From: Sediminicola sp037203765
GTDB lineage: Bacteria > Bacteroidota > Bacteroidia > Flavobacteriales > Flavobacteriaceae
Reading direction: 5' to 3'
Assembly (NCBI RefSeq): GCF_037203765.1
Contig: NZ_JBBCAS010000007.1
Coordinates: forward strand, 62,001-126,000
Length of the DNA: 64,000 bases
Shown: positions 33,769 to 43,102 of the stretch, in pieces
How the letters are laid out: the number at the start of each line of letters is the position of its first letter
Numbering within the stretch: position 1 is the first letter of the stretch
Notes under the pieces: generated by a model
The model's input: the letters and a program-made list of their open reading frames with translations, nothing else
What the model was told of the DNA's origin: nothing
Database searches by the model: none
Made by a program: the position numbers and the translations under genes

Positions 33769-34275
33769 ATGTTCCATAGACTGCTATCTTATTTAAAGTT
33801 TTTATGGCATTCCAAAAATGAGCACGGGGTGCACTCCCCTTTCATATTTAAATATGTTACCCAATGTCTTTACCGTAAAAATAAATTTGCGGATGACAAG
33901 GTAGAGAATATTGTACTCAAGAGTTTAGACTATTTCCAATGTGGGAGCATAACCGTTGTTCCTGCAGAACACCCATTGGCCCTCAACTTAAAAAAAGTTA
34001 GACCCCATATCCATATGGCGGATAATTCATCAGAATTGATTTTTATTTCAGACTGTGATGATAGCATGGTTGAAACGTACCTATTAAAAAACAAAAATAT
34101 AGGCAACAACACGATCGGCATACTTAAGGGCATCTACAAAAACAAGGAGAATACCCAACTCTGGGACCAAATAAAGACCTCGGACAGGGTCAGGGTTACG
34201 GTAGACTTGTATTATTGTGCGGTAATTTTCTTTAGAAGGGAACAAGTGGAGGAACATTTTAAGATACGGATTTAA
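33769..34275 (+). CDS. Methyltransferase-derived protein lacking the SAM-binding core
   Basis: A 168-residue protein. Its N-terminus (LKFLWHSKNEHGVHSPFIF) and C-terminus (YYCAVIFFRREQVEEHF) match, from memory, the two ends of a Flavobacteriaceae class I methyltransferase of about 240 residues. The middle is short, and the glycine-rich motif I of the SAM site (E/D-x-G-x-G-x-G) is absent. It is intact in frame with no stops, so it looks like an internally shrunken, probably non-catalytic derivative. It sits between ABC-F and a tiny membrane protein gene. Confidence 0.65.
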   Translation: MFHRLLSYLKFLWHSKNEHGVHSPFIFKYVTQCLYRKNKFADDKVENIVLKSLDYFQCGSITVVPAEHPLALNLKKVRPHIHMADNSSELIFISDCDDSMVETYLLKNKNIGNNTIGILKGIYKNKENTQLWDQIKTSDRVRVTVDLYYCAVIFFRREQVEEHFKIRI

Positions 34276-34307
34276 TCCTGTAATTTTAGGGTGCCTAAAC
34301 TAGCGTC

Positions 34308-34445
34308 ATGAATTATACCATTTATATATTGTTGGCCGTTTTCGGGTTAATATTTGTCATTAATCTAATAATTACCCGCAAAAGGATCAATAAAAGAAAG
34401 TCCAGAAAATTTATGGATCGTTCCGATGAGGATCAAAAAAAATAA
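34308..34445 (+). CDS. Small single-pass membrane protein (45 residues)
   Basis: An ATG-initiated frame of 45 codons: a transmembrane helix (about residues 4-22, YIYILLAVFGLIFVINLI within MNY...), then a strongly basic stretch RKRINKRKSRK and an acidic tail DRSDEDQKK. The pattern of helix plus positive-inside tail, the short gaps to both neighbours and shared direction support a real gene. Function unknown. Confidence 0.6.
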   Translation: MNYTIYILLAVFGLIFVINLIITRKRINKRKSRKFMDRSDEDQKK

Positions 34446-34476
34446 GCTTTTTCAATAACAGCATTAAATACCATAC

Positions 34477-35052
34477 ATGAAAATATATACCAAAACAGGA
34501 GATAAGGGCACCACGGCACTGTTCGGAGGAAAAAGGGTATCCAAACACCATATCCGAATAGATAGCTACGGCACTATAGATGAGCTAAACTCTTGGTTGG
34601 GGTTGATAAGAGACCAAAATATAGACGAGCATTCAAAAAATACACTGATACTGATTCAGAACAAGCTTTTCACGATAGGTGCAATTTTGGCCACGGATCC
34701 TGAAAAAGCCGTTCAAAAAAACGGCAAGGAACTATTGAACATTGTTAAGATCACCGATGATGATATTTCCTATTTGGAAAAAGAAATGGACTGTATGGAC
34801 GCAGCCCTACCGGCTATGACGCATTTCATTCTCCCCGGCGGACACACCACTGTATCCTATTGCCATATTGCTAGGACCGTTTGCAGAAGGGCAGAACGAT
34901 TGGCAACCCTTTTAATGGAAAACGAGCCCTTTGACAACCACGTACTGTCATACATCAACAGACTATCTGATTACCTCTTTGTTCTGGCCAGAAAGTTGTC
35001 ACAGGATTTGGGTGCCGAAGAAATAAAATGGGTATCGGAGAAAAAAAACTAA
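34477..35052 (+). CDS. PduO-type ATP:cob(I)alamin adenosyltransferase
   Basis: A 191-residue trimeric-type enzyme that makes adenosylcobalamin. It has the N-terminal TKTGDKGTTALFGGKRVSK, the IDELNSWLGL segment, FILPGG, and the ARTVCRRAER active-site helix. No cobalamin riboswitch was seen in its short leader. The meaB gene elsewhere in the window points to an adenosylcobalamin-dependent methylmalonyl-CoA mutase in the genome. Confidence 0.95.
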   Translation: MKIYTKTGDKGTTALFGGKRVSKHHIRIDSYGTIDELNSWLGLIRDQNIDEHSKNTLILIQNKLFTIGAILATDPEKAVQKNGKELLNIVKITDDDISYLEKEMDCMDAALPAMTHFILPGGHTTVSYCHIARTVCRRAERLATLLMENEPFDNHVLSYINRLSDYLFVLARKLSQDLGAEEIKWVSEKKN

Positions 35053-35132
35053 TAAATTCCATTTTTTTGCGTTAGTAAAGTATTGAATATAAATGATTGT
35101 TAATAAAATTGCCGAAATAAATCGAAAAAAAC

Positions 35133-35162
35133 TTGACTATGTCAATTTAAAAATTATTTTTG
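35133..35162 (+). promoter_or_regulatory. Promoter of the DUF2795 gene
   Basis: TTG (35133-35135, within TTGACTATG), a 19-base spacer and TATTTTTG (35155-35162), both matching Bacteroidota consensus elements. The ATG follows 25 bases later. Confidence 0.75.
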
Positions 35163-35187
35163 CAAAAAATTAAATAATACTATTGCG

Positions 35188-35412
35188 ATGTATTGGACAT
35201 TAGAATTGGCTTCATATTTAAGTGATGCTCCTTGGCCAGCCACCAAAGACGAGTTGATTGATTATGCAATTAGAACAGGTGCTCCTTTGGAAGTGGTTGA
35301 AAATCTTCAATCTATGGAAGAAGAAGGCGGAGAAATCTATGAATCTATCGAGGAAATTTGGCCAGACTATCCCACTGAAGAAGATTACCTCTGGAATGAG
35401 GACGAATATTAG
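35188..35412 (+). CDS. DUF2795 domain protein
   Basis: A 74-residue, very acidic protein (EEEGGEIYESIEEI, then PTEEDYLWNEDEY). The N-terminus YWTLELASYLSDAPWPATKDELIDYA matches, in its first half, the DUF2795 helix-turn pattern. It has a strong promoter and its own terminator, implying high separate expression. DUF2795 genes just before secA are common in Flavobacteriaceae from memory; function unknown. Confidence 0.85.
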   Translation: MYWTLELASYLSDAPWPATKDELIDYAIRTGAPLEVVENLQSMEEEGGEIYESIEEIWPDYPTEEDYLWNEDEY

Positions 35413-35431
35413 ATAAAAATTAACGGAATTA

Positions 35432-35464
35432 CATTAAAAAAGTCTCTCATGAGGCTTTTTTTTT
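35432..35464 (+). terminator. Intrinsic terminator after the DUF2795 gene
   Basis: AAAAAGTCTC-TCAT-GAGGCTTTTTTTT forms a hairpin with one mismatch in the stem and a long T run. Confidence 0.8.
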
Positions 35465-35467
35465 ATG

Positions 35468-35475
35468 TAATTTTG
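35468..35475 (+). promoter_or_regulatory. -7 element upstream of secA
   Basis: TAATTTTG, exact consensus, directly after the terminator. It would give a leader of about 120 bases, which contains a small hairpin CTGTA-TGCG-TACAG near 35560. Confidence 0.45.
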
Positions 35476-35602
35476 ACGGTACCAATATGGTTTCTGACCA
35501 ATCATAAAATTGAACAAATCAACCCCTAAGAAAAGATAGAGAACAGAAACTGGCTACTGTATGCGTACAGCGGTCCTTGTTTCATTTAAAATATATTGAG
35601 TT

Positions 35603-38600
35603 ATGAGTTTTTTAAACGCTGTTCTAAAGGCATTTGTTGGCGATAAGGCCAAAAAAGATGTAAAGGAACTACAGCCTATCATAGACAAGATCAAATCCTA
35701 TGAAAAGGCACTGGAAGGATTGAGCAATGATGAGCTAAGACAAAAGACAATCACCTTCAAAAACAAGATCCAACAAGACTGCAAAGGCTTGAACGATCAG
35801 ATCGACGTTCTGCTAAAAGAAGTAAAGGCATCTGCTGATATCGATAAGAATGAGGATATCTATGCAGAAATAGACAAGTTGAAGGAAGAGGTCTATAAAA
35901 TCTCTGAAAACACCTTGAACGAGATTCTTCCCGAAGCTTTTGCCGTGGTCAAAGAAACTGCAAAACGCTTTGCGAACAATACCACACTACAGGTTACGGC
36001 CACAGAATTTGATAGGGAACTATCCGGCACCAAAGACTACGTGACCTTGGAAGGCGAACAAGCCATCTGGAAAAACTCATGGGATGCTGCTGGAAAACAG
36101 GTTACCTGGGACATGGTACATTACGATGTACAATTAATTGGTGGTATTGCCTTACACCAAGGAAAAATTGCTGAAATGCAGACCGGAGAAGGTAAAACGT
36201 TGGTGGCCACATTGCCCGTGTATCTGAATGCCCTAACCGGTAAAGGGGTACATTTGGTTACGGTAAACGACTACCTAGCCAAAAGGGATAGCGCATGGAT
36301 GGCACCAATCTTCCAGTTCCACGGACTTACCATTGATTGTATCGATAAGCACCAACCGAACTCAGACGGCAGAAGGGCGGCCTATAACGCAGATATTACC
36401 TACGGGACCAATAACGAGTTCGGATTTGACTACCTAAGGGACAATATGGCGCATACCCCTGGTGATCTGGTACAGAGACCTCACAATTACGCGATTGTGG
36501 ATGAGGTGGATTCCGTATTGGTAGATGATGCCCGTACCCCGCTCATCATATCGGGACCGGTTCCTGAAGGGGACCGTCACGAATTCAACGAGCTGAAGCC
36601 GAAGGTTGCAGATATCGTACACACGCAAAGACAATACCTGACCGGTGTTCTGGCAGAAGCCAAAAAATTGATATCGGAAGGTGATACCAAAGAAGGCGGA
36701 TTCCTTTTGCTCCGCGTACAAAGGGGATTACCAAAGAACAAAGCACTCATTAAGTTTTTAAGTGAGGACGGTGTTAAACAACTGCTCCAAAAGACAGAAA
36801 ACTATTATATGCAGGACAATAACAGGGAAATGCCCAAAATAGATGAGGAGCTCCTGTTTGTTATTGATGAAAAGAACAACCAGATCGAACTTACCGACAA
36901 AGGGGTAACTTATATCTCCGGTGACCAAAACAAAGATTTCTTCGTGATGCCCGATATAGGGAACGAAATTGCAAAGATCGAAAACCAAAATCTGGATATA
37001 GAAGAGGAGGCCGATCTTAAAGAGGAACTTTTCAAGGATTTTGCCATTAAAAGTGAGCGTATCCATACCCTGAACCAATTGTTGAAAGCCTATACCCTTT
37101 TCGAAAAAGATGTGGAGTATGTGGTCATGGACAACAAAGTGATGATCGTTGATGAGCAGACCGGTCGTATCATGGACGGTCGTAGGTACTCGGATGGTCT
37201 GCACCAAGCCATTGAAGCCAAGGAAAATGTAAAAATCGAAGCGATGACACAGACCTTCGCCACGGTTACTTTGCAGAATTACTTTAGGATGTACCAGAAA
37301 TTGGCAGGGATGACCGGTACCGCAATTACAGAGGCTGGGGAGTTTTGGGAAATATACAAGTTGGACGTAATGGAGATCCCTACCAATAGACCAATTGCCA
37401 GGGACGACAGACACGACTTGATCTATAAGACCAAAAGGGAAAAATACAATGCCATTATTGAGGAAGTCACCAAACTTTCCCAATCAGGAAGGCCGGTACT
37501 GATAGGTACAACTTCGGTAGAAATTTCAGAATTGCTATCCAGAATGTTGACCATCAGAAAAGTACCGCACAACGTACTGAACGCCAAACTTCACAAAAAG
37601 GAGGCCGATATTGTTGCCGAAGCAGGTAATGCCGGGGTTGTGACCATTGCGACCAACATGGCGGGTCGTGGTACGGATATTAAATTGAGCAGTGAGGTAA
37701 AAAAAGCCGGTGGTTTGGCCATCGTAGGAACAGAAAGACATGACTCCAGACGTGTTGACCGCCAGTTGAGAGGTAGGTCTGGTCGTCAGGGAGATCCGGG
37801 AAGCTCCCAATTCTATGTTTCGTTGGAAGATAACCTTATGCGACTTTTTGGTTCTGATAGGGTAGCCAAAATGATGGATAGAATGGGCTTGGAAGAAGGA
37901 GAGGTCATCCAACATTCCATGATGACAAAATCCATTGAAAGGGCACAAAAGAAAGTTGAGGAAAACAACTTTGGGGTCCGTAAACGTCTTTTGGAATATG
38001 ATGATGTGATGAACGCCCAACGTGAGGTGGTCTACAAAAGAAGAAAACACGCCCTGCAGGGAGAAAGACTACAGGTAGATATTGCCAATATGATCTATGA
38101 TACCTGTGAGGTTATCGTGGAATCGAATAAAATGGCCAGTGATTACAAGAACTTTGAATTCGAATTGATCAAATATTTCTCGATCACCTCCCCTATTACG
38201 GAAGCAGAATTTTCAAAAATGCCCGTACAGGAAGCGGCAGGTAAAATTTATAAGACAGCATACGACCATTATAAGGCCAAAATGGAACGCAGTGCAACCA
38301 CTGCCTTTCAGGTAATCAAGAAGGTCTATGAGGACAATACCAATAAATTTGAGCGGATCGTAGTTCCCTTTACGGATGGTATCAAATCACTCAATGTGGT
38401 TACCAACCTAAAAGAGGCCTATGAAAGTAATGGAAAACAATTGGTAACAGATTTTGAAAAGAATATTACCCTTGCCATTATAGATGATGCCTGGAAGACC
38501 CATTTGCGCAAAATGGACGAATTGAAACAATCCGTTCAATTGGCGGTCCATGAGCAGAAAGATCCTTTATTGATCTATAAATTTGAGGCTTTTGAATTAT

Positions 38601-38965
38601 TCAAGGGAATGATCGAAAAGGTGAACAAAGAAGTTGTTTCCTTTCTCTTTAAGGGAGAGTTGCCTTCCGAGAACACCAATCAGATCCAAGAGGCAAGAAC
38701 GGTCAAAAAGCCGAAGGAAAACTTACAGACCACTAAGGAAGAAATTCCCAACAGTGACGAGTTGGCAGCCCAAAACAGAGCTGTTGGCCAAAATCAAGGA
38801 GGAAGGCCCCAGGTTACAGAAACCATTGTAAGGGAGCAAGCCAAAATTGGGCGTAACGATCGTGTCACCATTAAAAATATTATGTCGGGTGAAAGCAAAA
38901 GCTTAAAATATAAGCAAGCGGAGCCCCTTATAGAAAAAGGTGAATGGGTACTTACCGAGAAGTAG
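35603..38965 (+). CDS. secA: Preprotein translocase subunit SecA
   Basis: A 1120-residue motor ATPase that drives proteins through SecYEG. Walker A QTGEGKT is at about residue 194, the DEVDSVLVDDARTPLI Walker B region near 300, TNMAGRGTDI and the RQLRGRSGRQGDPGS motif in the second nucleotide-binding domain, followed by scaffold and wing domains. It is longer than E. coli SecA, as usual for Bacteroidota, with an insert of acidic sequence around residues 340-480. The C-terminal cysteine zinc-finger tail is absent; the protein ends GEWVLTEK after a polar linker. Confidence 0.98.
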   Translation: MSFLNAVLKAFVGDKAKKDVKELQPIIDKIKSYEKALEGLSNDELRQKTITFKNKIQQDCKGLNDQIDVLLKEVKASADIDKNEDIYAEIDKLKEEVYKISENTLNEILPEAFAVVKETAKRFANNTTLQVTATEFDRELSGTKDYVTLEGEQAIWKNSWDAAGKQVTWDMVHYDVQLIGGIALHQGKIAEMQTGEGKTLVATLPVYLNALTGKGVHLVTVNDYLAKRDSAWMAPIFQFHGLTIDCIDKHQPNSDGRRAAYNADITYGTNNEFGFDYLRDNMAHTPGDLVQRPHNYAIVDEVDSVLVDDARTPLIISGPVPEGDRHEFNELKPKVADIVHTQRQYLTGVLAEAKKLISEGDTKEGGFLLLRVQRGLPKNKALIKFLSEDGVKQLLQKTENYYMQDNNREMPKIDEELLFVIDEKNNQIELTDKGVTYISGDQNKDFFVMPDIGNEIAKIENQNLDIEEEADLKEELFKDFAIKSERIHTLNQLLKAYTLFEKDVEYVVMDNKVMIVDEQTGRIMDGRRYSDGLHQAIEAKENVKIEAMTQTFATVTLQNYFRMYQKLAGMTGTAITEAGEFWEIYKLDVMEIPTNRPIARDDRHDLIYKTKREKYNAIIEEVTKLSQSGRPVLIGTTSVEISELLSRMLTIRKVPHNVLNAKLHKKEADIVAEAGNAGVVTIATNMAGRGTDIKLSSEVKKAGGLAIVGTERHDSRRVDRQLRGRSGRQGDPGSSQFYVSLEDNLMRLFGSDRVAKMMDRMGLEEGEVIQHSMMTKSIERAQKKVEENNFGVRKRLLEYDDVMNAQREVVYKRRKHALQGERLQVDIANMIYDTCEVIVESNKMASDYKNFEFELIKYFSITSPITEAEFSKMPVQEAAGKIYKTAYDHYKAKMERSATTAFQVIKKVYEDNTNKFERIVVPFTDGIKSLNVVTNLKEAYESNGKQLVTDFEKNITLAIIDDAWKTHLRKMDELKQSVQLAVHEQKDPLLIYKFEAFELFKGMIEKVNKEVVSFLFKGELPSENTNQIQEARTVKKPKENLQTTKEEIPNSDELAAQNRAVGQNQGGRPQVTETIVREQAKIGRNDRVTIKNIMSGESKSLKYKQAEPLIEKGEWVLTEK

Positions 38966-39034
38966 TTCTATAAACTATTTTCTATCATTTCTTTTTTATA
39001 GAAAAAAAAAGATGCCATAAGGCGAAATTAAAAG

Positions 39035-39065
39035 AAACGGCAACCAAAAAAAGGTTGCCGTTTTT
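39035..39065 (+). terminator. Intrinsic terminator after secA
   Basis: AAACGGCAACC-AAAAAAA-GGTTGCCGTTTTT, an 11-bp stem with a T run, about 70 bases after the secA stop. Confidence 0.92.
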
Positions 39066-39183
39066 GATTTTATCCAAAAACATATTTAGCTTTACCAATT
39101 ATCAGAGATGCACTCTTTGAAGCCTTTACTAATTCTAAACGTTTTTTTTATTTCCAGATGTTTAAGGATTAAAAAACCAAGCT

Positions 39184-40401
39184 ATGATAAAGCCAACCAA
39201 AGACTATAATCGATTAAGGGATAAAATAAAACTGACACATAGGGTTAACTACCTTTCCTCTGCCTTGATGCTCATATTTTATCCAATATCCCTATTCTTA
39301 TTGGACATTGGCCAACCTATTCCTTATGTATTCCTTTCCTTTGGGCTTTTGAACCTTATAAATACGTTGGTATTCAAATTCCATGACAACCTTATTCTTA
39401 CCTATAATATAACCTCCGTACTGGCTACCATTGGAACTGTTGTTGTCACCATTTATAGTGGCGGCATCAATAGCCCTTTTATTTTTGTACTGGGTATCAT
39501 AGTGTTTGCTGCCTATGCCACTACCAGACAATATGGTAAAGTTTACCTCTATTTTAATTTGAGCCTTGTCATATTGATCTATGTATTGGGTTCATCACAG
39601 TATGCCATTACAGAAAATGTAGTTCCCTTGGTCAATAGGGATCTGTTTGCTTTATTCTGTGTCTTATTTTCTGTATACATGATCGGAGGAGTATTTGGCA
39701 AGTTCCTTTTGAAGGCACACCACCGGTTATATAAATCCAAGCGTGAAATTGAAGACCGTATCTCAGAAAAAGAAACACTTTTAAGGGAGGTACACCACCG
39801 TGTGAAGAACAACCTTCAAACGGTATCCAGTCTGTTGAGCCTTCAATCTAGAAGTATTGAGGACGAAGAAATAAAAAGTCTTATCAAGAGCAGTCAAAAC
39901 AGGGTCATCTCCATGGCCATGGTCCATGAAATGCTCTATATGAGGGACGATTATTTATCCAAGATTGAATATAAGACCTACGTACATGAATTGAGCCAGT
40001 ATTTGGTCCGATCTGTAAAGGGGAACAAAAACAACGTAAAGCTCAATATTGATATTCCAGATATCAAATTAGGCATAGACACTGCCATCCCATTGGGCCT
40101 ACTGATCAATGAGGCCATTACCAACGCCTTAAAATACGGTATCAAGGACGATACCGAAGGAACTATACATATAGAACTGAAACAGGAGGACGAGAAAGGG
40201 TTTATTTTGAATATTGGGGACAATGGAGATGGCTTTCCAGAAACCGTTACACCTCAGACCTCAAAATCCCTCGGTCTTAAATTGATCCACAATTTGGCGA
40301 GGCAGTTGAAGGGCTCCATCACCAAAGACCTGTCTCTAAAAGGGACCAATTACATTATCAGGTTCCAAGAGGTGACCCAGGAATTTAATTCAGTGGCCTA
40401 A
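39184..40401 (+). CDS. Membrane sensor histidine kinase, HisKA_2 type (orphan)
   Basis: A 405-residue protein with about six N-terminal transmembrane helices (residues 20-175), a short coiled segment, then a HisKA_2 dimerisation domain with LREVHHRVKNNLQ (phospho-acceptor at H204 or H205). The ATPase domain shows NEAITNALKYG (N box) and DNGDGFP (G1 box), ending with GLKLIHNLARQL. There is no extracytoplasmic sensor domain, so it may sense the membrane itself. No response regulator is adjacent. Confidence 0.9.
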   Translation: MIKPTKDYNRLRDKIKLTHRVNYLSSALMLIFYPISLFLLDIGQPIPYVFLSFGLLNLINTLVFKFHDNLILTYNITSVLATIGTVVVTIYSGGINSPFIFVLGIIVFAAYATTRQYGKVYLYFNLSLVILIYVLGSSQYAITENVVPLVNRDLFALFCVLFSVYMIGGVFGKFLLKAHHRLYKSKREIEDRISEKETLLREVHHRVKNNLQTVSSLLSLQSRSIEDEEIKSLIKSSQNRVISMAMVHEMLYMRDDYLSKIEYKTYVHELSQYLVRSVKGNKNNVKLNIDIPDIKLGIDTAIPLGLLINEAITNALKYGIKDDTEGTIHIELKQEDEKGFILNIGDNGDGFPETVTPQTSKSLGLKLIHNLARQLKGSITKDLSLKGTNYIIRFQEVTQEFNSVA

Positions 40402-40572
40402 AATAATGGTTTTCTTATTGTAAATAATACTAGGGCAAATTTTCGATTGCCTCAATTTTTACCGCCTATATTTTTAATAGCTTAATACCCGTCACCTAAG
40501 AGCGCCAAAGAAAGAGGGTTTAGGAATATTATTCCTATATTTAAAACGACTAATTCTAAAACCATCTTACCA

Positions 40573-43089
40573 ATGTCAAAAAAACTACTCGTTTTGGCAC
40601 TGCTTTGTAGCACCACCATTTTTGCCCAAGACTATTTCCTTAAAAATTACGAGCCCTTTAATAAAGATATTCCCTCACCAGAGGAATTTTTGGAATACGG
40701 CATAGGGGAACACCATACCAGGCACGACCTGATCGTTGCTTATTTGGAAAAATTGGCAGCCGTATCCGATAGGGCCACCATTCATCAGTACGGTAAAACC
40801 CATGAGGGAAGAAAGTTGGTGATTCTCACCATCAGTACCCCAGAAAATTTATCCAATTTGGAAGGTTTTAAACAACAACATTTGGCCTTCACAAATCCAG
40901 AAAAAAACGTGACCAATTACAATGAGGTACCAATTTTCATCAATTTGGCATATAATGTGCACGGTAACGAGCCTTCCAGTTCCGAGGCGGCCCTTCTATC
41001 GGCTTATACTTTTGTAGCCTCTGAAAATCCGGAGATCTTGAATTACATTGAAAACGCTGTCATTTTTATAGACCCGACCATTAATCCAGATGGGCGCGAC
41101 CGACATACCCAATGGGCCAATACTTATCAAGGAAACCCATTGGTGGCAGATCCACAGGATGCCGAACATAATGAATATTGGCCCATGGGAAGGACAAACC
41201 ACTATTGGTTTGACCTCAACAGGGATTGGCTGTTGGCCATAAATCCAGAAAGTAGGGGGAAATTAAACTGGTATCACGAATGGTACCCCAATGTAGTCAC
41301 CGATTTTCATGAAATGGGATCCCAAAGCACCTATTTTTTTGAACCTATGAAGGCCAATGGCGCATTGGACCCTATCATGCCCAAAGAAAACTATGAGGAC
41401 CTCAACAATTTATTTGGAGATTACTTTGCCAAGGCATTGGACAACATTGGTTCTTTATATTTTACCAAAGAAGTATTTGACGGAACTTACCCAGGATACG
41501 GCTCCTCCTATCCCGATTTGCAAGGGGGATTGGGCCTATTGTTCGAGCAGGCCAGTTCCAGGGGACACAAGCAGACTACGGACTATGGGGAGATCACATT
41601 TCCTTTTACCATTAGGAACCAATTTACATCCAGTATTACAACCGTAAAGGCGGCCGTGGAAAACAAGGCCAAAATGCGAAAATATCAACAGGATTTTTTT
41701 AAAAGTGCATTAACCCGAGCCTCGAAAAGCAAAATAAAAGGCTATACTTTTGGCGACGACTACGATCAAAACAGGGTAAAAGCTTTTATTGATAAACTAC
41801 TTTTACATCGCATCGAAGTCTACAAATCGGACAACGGGTCCTATGTGGTTCCAACAAAACAGCCACAATACAGAATGGTCCAAACCATGTTTGAGACCTA
41901 TGACAAATACAGGGACAGCGTATATTATGATGCATCTGCCTGGTCCGTGGCCAATTTTTACAATATGAAGTACAAGGCAGTATCCAATGTAACCACTGGC
42001 GACCAGGTAAAGAGTACCGCCGATATCGTATCCGTTCCCAATTTCGAAAAATCGGATTATGCCTATATATTGGATTGGGACGACTACAATACCCCAGCTG
42101 CCCTATATCAATTACAAAAAGATGGCTTGGTCCTGTCCTCTTCTTCAAAACAATTCAGCAGTCAGACCAACAAGGGGGAAAAGAGATTTAATTATGGCGC
42201 CCTGGTCTTGCCGGTTAGCCTTCAAAAAAAATCCTCTGACGAAATTTACCAGGCCTTAAAAAAGGTACAGGACCAATTTCAGATACCCATTTATTCCATC
42301 AATACCGGATTGAACCTTAAAGGAGTTGATATCGGCAGCAGAAATATCAGTGCTGTTACCAAGCCAAAATTGGCCATGCTGATCGGAAACGGCGTTACTT
42401 CCTACGAAGCTGGGGAAGTATGGCACCTATTGGACACGAGGGTTGGAATGCCTATTACAAAAATACCCATGCGGAATTTTTCACGCTCCGATCTATCGGG
42501 CTATAATACCTTGGTCATGGTGTCGGGGAGATACGACCTTGATGAAAAGGAACGCAATAAAATAAAGGATTGGGTCAACAGTGGCAATACCCTGATCACT
42601 ATTGGCACGGCCTCCAAGTGGGCCGTAGACAAAAAGTTGGTGGAAGAAAAACTGATCGAAGTTAAAAAGGATTCTACCAAGACGGTGGTAAGAAAACCTT
42701 ATGTGGATGCCGATGAAAACAACGGCAAGGAGAGTTTGGGAGGTGCCATCTTCAAAGTAGATCTGGATGTAACGCATCCATTGGGATACGGATACCACGA
42801 TGCTACCATTCCTGTCTACAAGAACAATACTGTATGGCTTGCACCGAGCAAGAATGAATACGCTACCGTAGCCAAGTACACCCAGGATCCGCATATAGAT
42901 GGCTTTATCACCGATAAAAATCTGAACGAATTCTTAAAGCCTGCCGCCTCTCTTATTGTCAGCAAAATTGGTAAAGGTAGAGTGGTCCTATTTGCAGACA
43001 ACCCCAATTTTAGGGGATCTTCGTATGGCACCAACAGATTGTTCTTAAATGCCTTGTTCCTTGGAGATAAAATAAATGTACCTGAATAA
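40573..43089 (+). CDS. Exported M14 family zinc carboxypeptidase with C-terminal GATase-like domain
   Basis: An 838-residue exported protein; signal peptide 1-19 ending TTIFA. The M14 domain has the zinc pair HGNE (AYNVHGNEPSSSEA), NPDGRDRH and a third ligand and neighbours in VVTDFHEMGSQS. A C-terminal part from about residue 595 (KLAMLIGNGVTSYE, later LVMVSGRYDL and NTLITIG) resembles a class I glutamine-amidotransferase-like fold. This layout is known in large Bacteroidota M14 proteins. It is followed after 13 bases by an exported amidohydrolase. Confidence 0.9.
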   Translation: MSKKLLVLALLCSTTIFAQDYFLKNYEPFNKDIPSPEEFLEYGIGEHHTRHDLIVAYLEKLAAVSDRATIHQYGKTHEGRKLVILTISTPENLSNLEGFKQQHLAFTNPEKNVTNYNEVPIFINLAYNVHGNEPSSSEAALLSAYTFVASENPEILNYIENAVIFIDPTINPDGRDRHTQWANTYQGNPLVADPQDAEHNEYWPMGRTNHYWFDLNRDWLLAINPESRGKLNWYHEWYPNVVTDFHEMGSQSTYFFEPMKANGALDPIMPKENYEDLNNLFGDYFAKALDNIGSLYFTKEVFDGTYPGYGSSYPDLQGGLGLLFEQASSRGHKQTTDYGEITFPFTIRNQFTSSITTVKAAVENKAKMRKYQQDFFKSALTRASKSKIKGYTFGDDYDQNRVKAFIDKLLLHRIEVYKSDNGSYVVPTKQPQYRMVQTMFETYDKYRDSVYYDASAWSVANFYNMKYKAVSNVTTGDQVKSTADIVSVPNFEKSDYAYILDWDDYNTPAALYQLQKDGLVLSSSSKQFSSQTNKGEKRFNYGALVLPVSLQKKSSDEIYQALKKVQDQFQIPIYSINTGLNLKGVDIGSRNISAVTKPKLAMLIGNGVTSYEAGEVWHLLDTRVGMPITKIPMRNFSRSDLSGYNTLVMVSGRYDLDEKERNKIKDWVNSGNTLITIGTASKWAVDKKLVEEKLIEVKKDSTKTVVRKPYVDADENNGKESLGGAIFKVDLDVTHPLGYGYHDATIPVYKNNTVWLAPSKNEYATVAKYTQDPHIDGFITDKNLNEFLKPAASLIVSKIGKGRVVLFADNPNFRGSSYGTNRLFLNALFLGDKINVPE

Positions 43090-43102
43090 TTTACAAACAC
43101 CC

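Noticed and set aside
35053..35187. Possible cobalamin riboswitch near the adenosyltransferase gene
   Set aside because: The short leader of that gene has no B12-box-like sequence or room for the aptamer; the downstream gap is explained by a strong promoter.
35560..35580. Hairpin CTGTA-TGCG-TACAG in the secA leader as a regulatory element
   Set aside because: Only five base pairs, no T run and no known secA regulatory motif; likely chance.
37535..38050. Minus-strand reading frame of 171 codons inside secA
   Set aside because: Shadow of a highly conserved gene; no start context, promoter or known domain.
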